26,031 nucleotides of DNA from an uncultured bacterium (GTDB taxonomy: Bacteria > Bacillota_I > Bacilli_A > RF39 > UBA660): the NCBI GenBank assembly GCA_949286645.1, contig CASEDN010000032.1, forward strand, positions 1 through 26,031. The letters run 5' to 3'. The position numbers and the translations under genes are program-made. Below the pieces are notes generated by a model, which had not been told where the DNA came from, did no database searches, and saw only the letters and a program-made list of their open reading frames with translations. Shown here piece after piece: positions 6,867 to 15,803 of the stretch. How positions within the stretch are numbered: the stretch's first letter is position 1; every line of letters begins with the position of its first letter.

Positions 6867-8183
6867 TTATACATCTTTACTTTTAAATGCCTTAAAGAAT
6901 TTACTCCATACTTTTTCATTAGAGTAATTAAGTATTCCTACTTTATATACTTTAATACCAAAATGTAATATTAAATAGATAAAGATAATTAAAACAATAA
7001 TAGAAATAACTATATCAATTAAACCTATCTCTCCCATCATATAAAGACTAGGACTAACAAATGATGATAAGAATGGTACATAGGATAATATTCTAATAAG
7101 AAGTGAACCATTAAACATACCTGCCATCATTGCTAAGTAATATCCTCCTAAAGAAAGAAATACTAAAGGAGTTTGTAACTGTGAAAAGTCTTCCATATTA
7201 ACAGTCATAGAGGCAAGGATTCCTGCTACTATTGAGTAGGCAAGGAATGACAATACTATTAATACTAATGTTAACGGTATTACATAGATTAATTTTTCTA
7301 TAAAACCTGATGCTACTAAACTATCAAAGATAGATGTAACTTCACTAGGTAAAGACATACCACTACTAAGCATATTTGTACTTATTAATAGACCAAAAAC
7401 AGCATAACCTACTAAAAGTAAGCCTTGGACTATAACAAAGATATTACTAGCGAGTATCTTAGACATTAAATGTTGTTTAGGAGAAACATTAGAAATAATT
7501 ATTTCCATACTACGTGTCGTTTTCTCTTCACATATTTCTCCCCCTACCATTTGTATTAAAACCATAGTTAACATGAAAAATGGTAAGATAATAGTTGGAA
7601 AGACACTGCTCATAATAAGTCCCATATTCTCATCTACATTATTATCTTCATTTAAAACTACTCTATCTATAGTAACAGGACTAGATATATTATTTAAGAT
7701 ATTTGCATCTATATTATTAATAGCCATACCAATAGTAGTTTTAGTAGCGTTTAAACTTTGAGATAAAACCTGATAAGTTACAGTATCTATCTTCTCATTA
7801 GAAGTCACTTTCGCTTTCAAGTATTCTTTACTATCACTATTTAATTCTACTAATATCTCATCGTCTTCTAAGGTTTCTTTTAATTCTTTTGCCGTTTTAT
7901 TACTCTTTTTAACTGTTACTTTTACTTCATCTTCATCACTATTTAAACTATTAGAATAACTTTCTACACTTTGCTTGAATAAATCATAACTATTAGTATT
8001 ATTATCTATAACAATTATATTAGTCTTACTATCAAAATCTCCTCCAAAGAAAGAGACAATAGAATTTATATTTAAAAGAAGAATAATCGCTACTGCAAGT
8101 ATTATATTTGTAATAACAAACCATTTAGACTTAAACTTTTTTCTTAAACTAACTTTAGTTAGATAAAGGAACTTCTTATTCAT
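6867..8183 (-). CDS. ABC-2 type permease, NatB-like exporter subunit
   Basis: 438 residues; the ATG at 8183 is preceded by GGGGGT and overlaps the end of the ATPase gene by 8 bases, so translation is coupled. After a basic N-terminus and one membrane helix (about 21-41) comes an extracellular domain of about 150 residues, rich in Asn, Ser, Lys and Asp, and then about five more helices (about 195-430). This is the layout of ABC-2 (type 3) permeases such as NatB and YhaP, which export sodium, peptides, antibiotics or lipids. The motif GGEICEEKTTRSMEII (about 214-229) is typical of the family. With the ATPase at 8176-9072 it forms a two-gene exporter. The substrate cannot be read from the sequence. 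Confidence 0.82.
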   Translation of the reverse strand: MNKKFLYLTKVSLRKKFKSKWFVITNIILAVAIILLLNINSIVSFFGGDFDSKTNIIVIDNNTNSYDLFKQSVESYSNSLNSDEDEVKVTVKKSNKTAKELKETLEDDEILVELNSDSKEYLKAKVTSNEKIDTVTYQVLSQSLNATKTTIGMAINNIDANILNNISSPVTIDRVVLNEDNNVDENMGLIMSSVFPTIILPFFMLTMVLIQMVGGEICEEKTTRSMEIIISNVSPKQHLMSKILASNIFVIVQGLLLVGYAVFGLLISTNMLSSGMSLPSEVTSIFDSLVASGFIEKLIYVIPLTLVLIVLSFLAYSIVAGILASMTVNMEDFSQLQTPLVFLSLGGYYLAMMAGMFNGSLLIRILSYVPFLSSFVSPSLYMMGEIGLIDIVISIIVLIIFIYLILHFGIKVYKVGILNYSNEKVWSKFFKAFKSKDV

Positions 8184-9072
8184 GGATACCCCCTACTTTC
8201 GCAATAAATATTTCATTAAGTGTAGGTTCAACTACATCATATTTAGTAATATTACAGTTTTTAACTAAAGAGAATATTTTAGGAGCGATTACTTTGTCTT
8301 CTATTTTTACTTCTATTTCTCCCCTTACTTTAGAAACATCCAATACTCCTTTAACTTTCTTTATTTTATCAAGAGGTAAATCATCTCCTCTTAACATAAT
8401 ATTTTTAATACCAAATTCTTCTTTTATATCTTTTAACATTCCACTAACAACTGGATGTCCTTTTACAAGAATAACTAATTTTTCACAAAAGTCTTCAATA
8501 TATTCCATCTGATGTGATGAAAAGATAATTGATGTTCCTTCTTTTTGCAAATCATATATAGCATCTTTCATTAATTTAACATTGATAGGATCTAGTCCTG
8601 TAAAAGGCTCATCTAGTATTAATAGTTTAGGATGATTGATAATAGCAGAAATAAACTGTATCTTTTGTTGATTACCTTTAGATAATTCTTTAATCTTTCT
8701 ATTCTTATAACTAGAAATCTCAAACTTTTCTAACCATTTATCTATATCTTTTTCTATAGTTCTCTCATCAAGACCTTTTAATACTCCATAAAATGTAAGT
8801 TGTTCTAAAACAGTAAGTTTAGTAAGTAAACTTCTCTCCTCTGTAACAAAGCCGATCTTATCAGTTAAATTATAATCAATTTTTTCTCCATCAAGTAAAA
8901 CTTCACCCTCATTAGAATCAATTAAGCCCATAATAATTCTAAATGTTGTTGTCTTACCTGCACCATTCTCACCAAGTAATCCAAATATTTCTCCATCTTT
9001 TACAGTAAAGGACAGATTATTAACTGCCCTATTTTTACCATAATACTTTGTAATATGTTTAACCTCAAGCAT
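8176..9072 (-). CDS. ABC transporter ATPase, NatA-like
   Basis: 298 residues; the ATG at 9072 has AAAGGAA about 6 bases upstream. It powers the exporter formed with the overlapping permease gene. Walker A GENGAGKT (34-41), signature LSKGN (130-134), Walker B LLILDEP (about 150-156) and the H-loop His187 are all present, so it should bind and hydrolyse ATP. The Q-loop region reads VTEERSLL, the variant usual in the NatA/YhaQ group, and the last 80 residues match that group's C-terminal extension. Its start is only 15 bases after the stop of the HAD phosphatase gene, with no promoter between, so it probably lies on the same transcript as the lipid-linked sugar genes. Confidence 0.87.
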   Translation of the reverse strand: MLEVKHITKYYGKNRAVNNLSFTVKDGEIFGLLGENGAGKTTTFRIIMGLIDSNEGEVLLDGEKIDYNLTDKIGFVTEERSLLTKLTVLEQLTFYGVLKGLDERTIEKDIDKWLEKFEISSYKNRKIKELSKGNQQKIQFISAIINHPKLLILDEPFTGLDPINVKLMKDAIYDLQKEGTSIIFSSHQMEYIEDFCEKLVILVKGHPVVSGMLKDIKEEFGIKNIMLRGDDLPLDKIKKVKGVLDVSKVRGEIEVKIEDKVIAPKIFSLVKNCNITKYDVVEPTLNEIFIAKVGGIHE

Positions 9073-9087
9073 AATTAATTCCTTTCT

Positions 9088-9660
9088 TTATCCTTTTATT
9101 TTTGTTATCTTATCTTTATCAACTATGTAAGCCTTTCTTGCTATATCAATAAGTGGTTGGTCACTGTAACTATCAGTATAGACTTCTAATACTTCAATAT
9201 TTTTATATTTTTCTTTTAAATACTCTACTTTTTTAATACCTTTACAATTTTGAGATTTAAATTTACCTGTTTTTTTAGAAACATCGCTTGCTATTAAATC
9301 TTTAACTTTTAAATCTAAAGATATAGGTTTTAATAAAAAGTATGGCGATGCTGAAATAATAATATCTTTATCATGTTTTTTCTCTAAATAAAACTGCTTA
9401 ATTTTTTTTCTATTCTCATTCCAAAAATCATTCACTACTTTATCTATATCTTCAAAATGTTTAACAAAAGAGAAAAACACCTCTTTTACATAAGTCTTAT
9501 TTTTTATCTTAAAAAAATAAAGAATATAAGCAAAGAAAACCTTTATAATATTAAAAATAATACTTTTTTTTATCTTAATACAAAATAGATAAAAATCTAA
9601 TGATGAATCTCCATCATAAATTGTCTTATCAAAATCATAAATGTAAAAAATAATAATCAC
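9088..9660 (-). CDS. HAD subfamily IB phosphatase (phosphoserine phosphatase-like)
   Basis: 190 residues from a GTG at 9660 right behind the stop of the previous gene; AGGA touches the GTG, so start choice is uncertain and coupling is likely. HAD motifs are complete: motif I DFDKT with Asp9 and Asp11, motif II Ser103 in ISASP, motif III Lys140, and motif IV Asp163 and Asp167 in TDSYSD. A hydrophobic stretch at about 33-50 (the cap region) may touch the membrane. The order UbiA, membrane protein, HAD suggests it removes the 5-phosphate from polyprenyl-phospho-phosphoribose, the role of a PAP2-type phosphatase in mycobacteria; HAD-UbiA pairs and fusions occur elsewhere. That substrate is inference. 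Phosphatidylglycerophosphatase-C-like activity is an alternative. Confidence 0.75.
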   Translation of the reverse strand: MIIIFYIYDFDKTIYDGDSSLDFYLFCIKIKKSIIFNIIKVFFAYILYFFKIKNKTYVKEVFFSFVKHFEDIDKVVNDFWNENRKKIKQFYLEKKHDKDIIISASPYFLLKPISLDLKVKDLIASDVSKKTGKFKSQNCKGIKKVEYLKEKYKNIEVLEVYTDSYSDQPLIDIARKAYIVDKDKITKIKG

Positions 9661-9662
9661 TC

Positions 9663-11276
9663 CTAATAATATTCTATAGCAAATCTAAAAATATTAGTAA
9701 TTTCATTTATATTTAATATGAATACAGTTATAATTAAAAGCAGTGTTACGGCTACAAATATTTTTCTATTTTTAAATATTTTCTTTAAGAGCAAAAAGTA
9801 AAGGCTTAAGTAAGCAAATGAAAAGTATAAACTATATAATACTAAACCATTCTCTGTTGTACCCCATCCTACTATTAATAATAATACTATAGAAAAAACA
9901 ATCCATAGAAAAGAGAATTTAGCAAACTTATTCTTACGATTAACAATATAACTAATAATAGCTAATACTAGCAATATCAAACCAGTTATACTAATATATT
10001 GAACTTCTTGTAATTGATATGTTGGAAAACTGTCTATCATTTTTAGATTACCAGTTGGTGCAATTAAAGTAGCTTTAACAAAGTTTAAGAATTGGTATAA
10101 TTTATCCATAAATGATAGCTTCAATGCAAAGCTTGTAGTCAGTTGTTTAAAGCGTGAAACAAATAATAATAACTGTGGTAGTTGTCCGCTTATTATAAAT
10201 ACAGATATAAAAGCTAAAAAACATTTAAAAATATCTTGTATCCATTTTTTTAAAGTTTTACCTTTACTAATTAAAGGGAAAATAATTCCGGAGGTAATCA
10301 TAGTACCAACAGATCCTATATATAAATAATTAACCTTTTCTTTTGAAACGAAAAAATAATATACTGCCAAAATCAAGTAAAATAAGCCAATAACGTATTG
10401 TTCTAATATAATACTAAAAATTAGATATGGAAAGCTTACGCTGAATAAAAGATACAAATATTTTTTATCTTTTTCCTCTAGTTTTAACATTCTAGCAATT
10501 AATATGGTCGTTATAGCAAGTAAAATAAACTGAAGGAAACACATCATAGTCGCATATTCAAATCCTGATGGTAAGAAAAATAATAATTGAGCTAGGACTT
10601 TTGCAATTATAGAAAATGGAATAGCAAACACTCCAAAAAGAGGTTGTCTTATATCATTTTCTGCAAAACTTACATTAAAATAAGTATCTTCGTAAACTAA
10701 TGAACCAGAATCTGTCGTATATAATACATCATATATTTTTAAATTGCCATCATGATAGGGAATAGAAAAAGCAGTAGTTAAAGTATTACTTAAAAAGGCT
10801 ATAAAAAAACCTAAAATACTAATAATAATTAAATATCTCTTCTCTATTCTAGATAACCCTATAAAAAAATTTTTAATATTTGGTACAATTTTAATATTTA
10901 ATAAATATATAATAATCGTTAAAGATGGTAAAGATAATAAAGCTATGACTTTATATAAGCTATCTTCTAAATAAATTCCTAAATTATTACTAATAACTGT
11001 TTTTAAATTATTAATTGTTAAATTATCTATATTTATAAAAAAGCCTAAAACATAAAGTGATATAATCAGTGCTAAAAAAAAGATCTTTTTATTTATATTA
11101 AATAATTTTGGAAATTTTTTTTGTAATATAAATGCTATTATAAATGATAAAAAACAACCAATATAAACAAAAATATCATCATATCTATTAGATAATAGTA
11201 ACGTTAAGAAAGGACATGATAATACAAAAATAGTTCTCAAGATAATGTTCGAGGTAATCTTTTCTTTTAATTTCAT
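9663..11276 (-). CDS. Large polytopic membrane protein, probable GT-C type glycosyltransferase
   Basis: 537 residues with about 11-13 membrane helices. The ATG at 11276 has AGGAGA 6 bases upstream and lies 10 bases after the UbiA gene stop. The long outer loop after about residue 170 contains acidic residues (YHDG, TTDSG, YED) and the motif ENDIRQPLFG (about 206-215). Such a loop, with Asp followed by an Arg/His-Pro-Leu motif, is usual in GT-C enzymes that take sugars from polyprenyl-phosphate donors on the outer face. The overall pattern resembles families of membrane glycosyltransferases in Gram-positive wall loci, but I cannot name one. Between UbiA and HAD genes, it is a candidate user of the lipid-linked pentose. 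A flippase role cannot be excluded. Confidence 0.55.
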   Translation of the reverse strand: MKLKEKITSNIILRTIFVLSCPFLTLLLSNRYDDIFVYIGCFLSFIIAFILQKKFPKLFNINKKIFFLALIISLYVLGFFINIDNLTINNLKTVISNNLGIYLEDSLYKVIALLSLPSLTIIIYLLNIKIVPNIKNFFIGLSRIEKRYLIIISILGFFIAFLSNTLTTAFSIPYHDGNLKIYDVLYTTDSGSLVYEDTYFNVSFAENDIRQPLFGVFAIPFSIIAKVLAQLLFFLPSGFEYATMMCFLQFILLAITTILIARMLKLEEKDKKYLYLLFSVSFPYLIFSIILEQYVIGLFYLILAVYYFFVSKEKVNYLYIGSVGTMITSGIIFPLISKGKTLKKWIQDIFKCFLAFISVFIISGQLPQLLLFVSRFKQLTTSFALKLSFMDKLYQFLNFVKATLIAPTGNLKMIDSFPTYQLQEVQYISITGLILLVLAIISYIVNRKNKFAKFSFLWIVFSIVLLLIVGWGTTENGLVLYSLYFSFAYLSLYFLLLKKIFKNRKIFVAVTLLLIITVFILNINEITNIFRFAIEYY

Positions 11277-11286
11277 AATCTATCTC

Positions 11287-12144
11287 CTATAAAATATATA
11301 AAATTGTTATTAAACTTAATGCATATAAAAATACTAAAGATATAATAACTTTATCATGCATAATTACTTCAACTGGATCCCCATCACTTTCACCTTCTAT
11401 ATCCATACTATATCTCATACAAATTACTATAACAAGAGGTACTGTCCAAATAAGAAGATTATTACTTTTAGACACTATATCAATATCAGTGGTCCACAAT
11501 GAATAAAATATAATGGTCATAGATAAAAACATATACATATTTTTATCTAAAAAATCTTTTGTATAATATTTTAATACTTTCCTTGTATTACTACCAGTTT
11601 TCATTATTTCATTTCTTCTTTTACCTAAGCCTAAATAAAAAGAAATAGCAATAACAGTTAAATATAACCAATTAGATACTGTTATAGAAAGAATAGACGC
11701 TCCGAATAAAACTCTAATAACAAACCCTGATACTAATATAATAATATCTATTAAAGGAATATTTTTTAATCCTAAACTATATGCTAAATTCAAAATAAAA
11801 TAAAGGACCAAGAAACCTATGGATAAAATACTAAGGTTCATAGCTAGAACTAAAACTGTTACTAAAATAAGTAACACAAACATGAAAATAATAGCATTTT
11901 TAACGCTAATCTTTCCTGATGCAATAGGTCTATTACACTTTGTTTTATGGTTTCTATCTTTATCTTTATCTTTAATATCATTAATTATATAAATTGAACT
12001 AGCCATTAAAGAGAAGCAAATAACACCACCTAAAGTTATTAAAATATTAGAAAGATCTAAAAGTTTACCACTAAATAATAGTGGCAAAAATATAAGAAAG
12101 TTTTTTATATAATGCTTAGGACGCATTAACTTTAAATAATTCAT
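11287..12144 (-). CDS. UbiA-family prenyltransferase, decaprenyl-phosphate phosphoribosyltransferase-like
   Basis: 285 residues with about eight to nine helices; the ATG at 12144 follows AAAGGGAA. The first Asp-rich motif (about 55-75) reads ND-x2-D-x3-DR-x-HKTK-x2-RPIASG, and the second region reads YS-x2-LK-x-IPLIDI with GFVIRVL. This RPIASG plus GFVIRVL combination is that of decaprenyl-phosphate phosphoribosyltransferase (mycobacterial Rv3806c type), which joins PRPP to polyprenyl phosphate, rather than of quinone or haem UbiA enzymes. The membrane product would be polyprenyl-phospho-5-phosphoribose. Neighbours fit: a HAD phosphatase to remove the 5-phosphate, GT-C-like proteins to use the donor and a polyprenyl-phosphate GT2. 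No DprE1/DprE2 epimerase lies in the window, so the sugar would remain ribose unless the epimerase is encoded elsewhere. Confidence 0.82.
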   Translation of the reverse strand: MNYLKLMRPKHYIKNFLIFLPLLFSGKLLDLSNILITLGGVICFSLMASSIYIINDIKDKDKDRNHKTKCNRPIASGKISVKNAIIFMFVLLILVTVLVLAMNLSILSIGFLVLYFILNLAYSLGLKNIPLIDIIILVSGFVIRVLFGASILSITVSNWLYLTVIAISFYLGLGKRRNEIMKTGSNTRKVLKYYTKDFLDKNMYMFLSMTIIFYSLWTTDIDIVSKSNNLLIWTVPLVIVICMRYSMDIEGESDGDPVEVIMHDKVIISLVFLYALSLITILYIL

Positions 12145-12157
12145 AATAATTCCCTTT

Positions 12158-13087
12158 CTATTTTTTCTTGGTATTAATTAAAATTAATTCAAATAATTGA
12201 CGATGTTTCTTAACTAATACTTCAAGAATAAGTCCACATATAAATAATAGTATTGCAATAATTAGCATAAATCCTGCAAATATTAATGTTGGAATTCTAG
12301 GAACTAGTCCTGTCTCAAAGTATTCAATAAACACCGGTATACCAAAGCATAAAGAAATTATAAGAAATATTAGACTTATTACTGAAAAAAATACAGTAGG
12401 TTTATATTCTTTAAATAATCTAGCTATGGTTTTTAATACTCTAAATCCATCACTATAAGTATTAAGTTTAGATACACTTCCTGCTGGTCTATCTCTATAT
12501 TCAACAGGTATTTCTTTTAATAAAAAGTTTTTATCAAGAGCATGAATAGTCATTTCTGTTTCAATTTCAAAACCTTTAGATAAAACTGGAAAAGTTTTAA
12601 CAAACTCATAACTAAATGCTCTATATCCTGTCATAATATCGCGAATATTACTTTTAAATAAAGTATTAATAAGCCCTCTAACTAATTTATTTCCAAAATT
12701 ATGAAAAGGTCTTTTATTCTCTGTAAAATATGTTGAAGATAATCTATCACCAATCACCATATCAGCTTTGCCTTCTAAAACTAAATCACACATCTCTTTA
12801 GCATTTTCTTTAGGATAAGTATCATCTCCATCAATCATCAAATAACAATCAGCATCAATATCTTTAAACATTGATCTAATTACATTCCCTTTACCCTGAC
12901 GATATTCATATTTAACAATAGCACCTGCTTTTCTAGCAATTTCATCAGTTCCATCAGTTGAATTGTTATCATAAACATAAATATCAGCTTTAGGTAAAAC
13001 TTTTTTATAATCCTTTATTACTTTTGCAATAGTTTTACTTTCATTATAACATGGTATTAAAACAGCAATTTTTTTATCTTTGTTCAT
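12158..13087 (-). CDS. GT2 polyprenyl-phosphate glycosyltransferase (DPM1/GtrB-like)
   Basis: 309 residues; the ATG at 13087 follows AGAGGTG by 5 bases and comes 2 bases after the stop of the acyltransferase gene. The N-terminal GT-A domain has VLIPCYNE (about 9-16), DNNSTDGT (about 40-47) and the metal-binding IDGDD (85-89). GDRLSS and DIMTGYRAFS are typical of dolichyl/undecaprenyl-phosphate mannosyl- or glucosyltransferases. Two C-terminal membrane helices (about 232-255 and 268-298) anchor it, as in GtrB and CsbB-like enzymes. It would transfer a hexose from a nucleotide sugar to polyprenyl phosphate on the inner face, making a donor for GT-C enzymes outside. The sugar is not predictable; GlcNAc, glucose or mannose are all possible. 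Confidence 0.87.
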   Translation of the reverse strand: MNKDKKIAVLIPCYNESKTIAKVIKDYKKVLPKADIYVYDNNSTDGTDEIARKAGAIVKYEYRQGKGNVIRSMFKDIDADCYLMIDGDDTYPKENAKEMCDLVLEGKADMVIGDRLSSTYFTENKRPFHNFGNKLVRGLINTLFKSNIRDIMTGYRAFSYEFVKTFPVLSKGFEIETEMTIHALDKNFLLKEIPVEYRDRPAGSVSKLNTYSDGFRVLKTIARLFKEYKPTVFFSVISLIFLIISLCFGIPVFIEYFETGLVPRIPTLIFAGFMLIIAILLFICGLILEVLVKKHRQLFELILINTKKK

Positions 13088-13089
13088 TT

Positions 13090-14241
13090 TTACACCTCTT
13101 CTTTACTTTCTTCTATTTTAACAAAATGTATGTTATTTATAAAATGATAATATTTTTCCCTTATCTTATAAGATATTTTTAAATTATATACAAACTTAAA
13201 TAATAATTGTCGTAACCACTCTATAATTAAACAGCAAAGATATATTACTATTGAAATAATTATAACATAAATAATAAACTTATATGAATAGATAGGACCA
13301 TTATTTATTTTTAAAGCATCATAAATAAGTGCTCTTACAAAATTATTATCATGAATTAAGTATACTCCTATAGTCAAAGCAGATATTTTATTAATTAGTT
13401 TGCTTTTTATTGACAAAGTACCAAAGAAAGCAAAATATGCTATTGTTTGAATAACTACAAAAGGATTATTATAAAGCATAGCATTACTTGTAATATAAGA
13501 ACTTAATTCATCAATGATTGTATTAATACCAGTTAGTGATGAAGCATATTTATAAAATACATAATTTAAAGTAAGCGATAAAAAGAAGATAAAAACTAAA
13601 GTTAATTGATACATTCTTTTAGACATAACTTTAAATATATAACTTTTATCTAAAGGATACCTTCTTAAGTAAACACCTATTATATACATATAAACAAATT
13701 GATAAAGTGAAAAACCATTATTTTCAAAAAATAATCTTCCAGTCATAACTGGTAAAATAGAAAATATAATAAACATCACAACCAAAAGCTTTTGAAAACT
13801 TTTCTTATCAAAGTTTTTCAATCCTTTATTTATAAAAGGGCTTAAACAATATAATAGGATATAACATTTAATAAACCAATATTCATTTATGTTAATAGGA
13901 AAAGCTTCTCTAAAGATGGTTACTTTGTTTAAAGTGATAATTCCTAAAGAAAGTAATAATCCCATAATAACAATCCTATAAAATAAACTAGCATTAATTA
14001 TTGACCATAATTTTGATTGCTTAAAACGACTTGTTGATTGATAATATCCAGATAATAATATAAATGAATTAACATGAACTAGAGTAAAAAATTCTAATAA
14101 CTCTAAAATTATTTTTGCTCCTTCATTATGACAGTTTTGTAATACTTGTCCATGATAGATGACATGGTATAAAACAATCAAAAACATTGAAACAATTCTC
14201 ATTAATTCATAATTGGAATTTCTAACCTTTGTTGTACTCAT
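13090..14241 (-). CDS. Acyltransferase family 3 membrane protein (O-acetyltransferase-like)
   Basis: 383 residues from the ATG at 14241, which has GGGGGAAAGG just upstream and a suitable 5' leader from the promoter at 14274-14302; ATGs at 14256 and 14262 are too near that promoter's start point. The N-terminus RNSNYELMRI followed by SMFLIVLYHV-x-YHG carries the Arg and His residues of the family active region. About ten helices follow. Family members move acetyl, succinyl or other acyl groups across the membrane onto surface polysaccharides, peptidoglycan or lipids. As the first gene of the leftward operon with lipid-linked sugar enzymes, it probably O-acylates the same glycopolymer. The acceptor and acyl group are unknown. 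Confidence 0.85.
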   Translation of the reverse strand: MSTTKVRNSNYELMRIVSMFLIVLYHVIYHGQVLQNCHNEGAKIILELLEFFTLVHVNSFILLSGYYQSTSRFKQSKLWSIINASLFYRIVIMGLLLSLGIITLNKVTIFREAFPININEYWFIKCYILLYCLSPFINKGLKNFDKKSFQKLLVVMFIIFSILPVMTGRLFFENNGFSLYQFVYMYIIGVYLRRYPLDKSYIFKVMSKRMYQLTLVFIFFLSLTLNYVFYKYASSLTGINTIIDELSSYITSNAMLYNNPFVVIQTIAYFAFFGTLSIKSKLINKISALTIGVYLIHDNNFVRALIYDALKINNGPIYSYKFIIYVIIISIVIYLCCLIIEWLRQLLFKFVYNLKISYKIREKYYHFINNIHFVKIEESKEEV

Positions 14242-14273
14242 ATACCTTTCCCCCATATCCATACCTTATAAAA

Positions 14274-14302
14274 ATAATATAATATTTTTTTAAGTTTGTA
14301 AA
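14274..14302 (-). promoter_or_regulatory. Promoter of the acyltransferase-GT2-UbiA-GT-C-HAD-ABC operon
   Basis: On the minus strand TTTACA (14297-14302) and TATTAT (14274-14279) have a 17-base spacing. Transcription would start near 14267, about 25 bases before the ATG at 14241. It lies in the short gap after the GT-C gene ending at 14319, so the genes to its left can be expressed apart from the upstream glycosyltransferase operon. Confidence 0.6.
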
Positions 14303-14318
14303 GCATATGGTTAAAAAT

Positions 14319-15794
14319 TTAAATTGCTTTTTTTAGTTTCACTAAAATTGTTTTAGATAGTGCAATAAAACCTAAATATGCACCTAGCAATATTAATGGT
14401 AAGAAATTAATTAGGTATCTAGAACGACATTCCCATAAGAGGAAGAATAACATAACTCCAAATAAAGAAATATATATAAATAGCTGTAAATCTCTTTGTG
14501 AGGAACTTAGATTTTTTCTATATATTATTCCAGCTACTAGCATTATTAATATTATTATCCATTCTACACTAGCAAGATAAGAATAATATTGTTTCTTACT
14601 GCCATAAATATAATCATCAACTACTGTATCTCTAATATTTTCTCTTTTTAACTTTTCACTAGCAAAAAAAGTGCCATCTCCCCATGTATATAACAGTTTA
14701 TTAGTATAAAAATCAACTAATTTATTACTATTAAAATAATAACTTAACCTGTCTTTAATTACTTTAATATTAGCTTTTTGCTTTTTATCTTTATTAGGAA
14801 AACTAACTGTATAACGAGAATCCTCTATGCTAAATCCACCATTTTTTCTTAATCCCATCATTATATTATGGGTTAATGGAATTTGCTCTTTATATGACCG
14901 TTCTTCATCTAGTTTTAAAGATATCATACCATTATATACAACAATTGGAATGAAGATAAAGACAGAAACTAAGAGTATTGGCTTAATATGTACAATAAAA
15001 CCTCTGCCCTTTTCTTTTAATAAATAAACTATTAGCAAAGCTATATAAATAATTATTAAAGTAAATTTTAAACATACACCAATACCAAGTAAGAGACCAC
15101 TTATTACAAGATAACTTCTTTTCTTATCTTCAGTATAAAAATATTTATATAAATAATAAAGAGAAGAAATTCCAAAAGGTAATGATAGTGTATCACTATA
15201 AAATATAGGAACATACGTAATAAAAGGTGTAAAAGTTAAAGCTACTATTAAAAATAAATATGTATATTTACTAGGAGATATTAACTTAATAAATTTATAT
15301 AAATATAACAATGCTATATCTATAAAAATAATATTTAAAGCTATACCTAAAACTAAATAGTTATTAATACCTAAAAAGGAAAAAATAAGAAAATATAGTT
15401 TTAATAATAAAGCAATTCCTATATTAAGGTTGAATTGATAAAAATATGTTACCTCAAAAATATTATATCCGCCATTAATATCATCAACAACATAATTATA
15501 GACATTGCCAAAATCCCAACTAGGATTAACAGCTAAAAAATAAGCAAAAACAATCTGGAAAATGACAAAGATTATAAAGCTTATTATCACAAGTGCCCTA
15601 TGTTTTTTATAAAATTTGTTTGACAATTTATAGATGAAAAAAAGAAACAACAAATAAAAGATAATTCCTATTAAAAGGCTAATACCACCACCTCTTTCTA
15701 AAGGGGTGTTATTAATGAAAATATTGATAATTATTACAGAAAAAAGAAAAGCCATTATTAGAAAAAATATTCTTATTATATATTTTCGTACCAT
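14319..15794 (-). CDS. GT-C type membrane glycosyltransferase (GT39/PMT-like)
   Basis: 491 residues with about 10-12 helices; the ATG at 15794 follows AAGGAG by 6 bases. The first large outer loop (about 88-115) has NPSWDFGNVY with Asp94, the place where GT-C enzymes keep their catalytic Asp, and VVDD a few residues later. A long extracellular loop at about 300-410, the motif ECRSRYLINFLP near the end, and the helix spacing resemble GT39-type protein or lipid mannosyltransferases and teichoic-acid-modifying GT-C enzymes. It would use a polyprenyl-phosphate sugar donor outside the cell. It is last in the operon that begins at 22538, and its start is coupled to the DUF6020-like gene stop. The acceptor is unknown. 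Confidence 0.7.
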   Translation of the reverse strand: MVRKYIIRIFFLIMAFLFSVIIINIFINNTPLERGGGISLLIGIIFYLLFLFFIYKLSNKFYKKHRALVIISFIIFVIFQIVFAYFLAVNPSWDFGNVYNYVVDDINGGYNIFEVTYFYQFNLNIGIALLLKLYFLIFSFLGINNYLVLGIALNIIFIDIALLYLYKFIKLISPSKYTYLFLIVALTFTPFITYVPIFYSDTLSLPFGISSLYYLYKYFYTEDKKRSYLVISGLLLGIGVCLKFTLIIIYIALLIVYLLKEKGRGFIVHIKPILLVSVFIFIPIVVYNGMISLKLDEERSYKEQIPLTHNIMMGLRKNGGFSIEDSRYTVSFPNKDKKQKANIKVIKDRLSYYFNSNKLVDFYTNKLLYTWGDGTFFASEKLKRENIRDTVVDDYIYGSKKQYYSYLASVEWIIILIMLVAGIIYRKNLSSSQRDLQLFIYISLFGVMLFFLLWECRSRYLINFLPLILLGAYLGFIALSKTILVKLKKAI

Positions 15795-15803
15795 AGTAAC
15801 TCC

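Noticed and set aside
7573..7761. Plus-strand open frame inside the ABC permease gene
   Set aside because: It is antisense to a well-supported gene with conserved family motifs and has no ribosome site.
14303..14330. Possible terminator after the GT-C gene (AAAGCA/TGCTTT)
   Set aside because: The stem is only 6 bp with a 19-base loop and no T-run after it; too weak to call.
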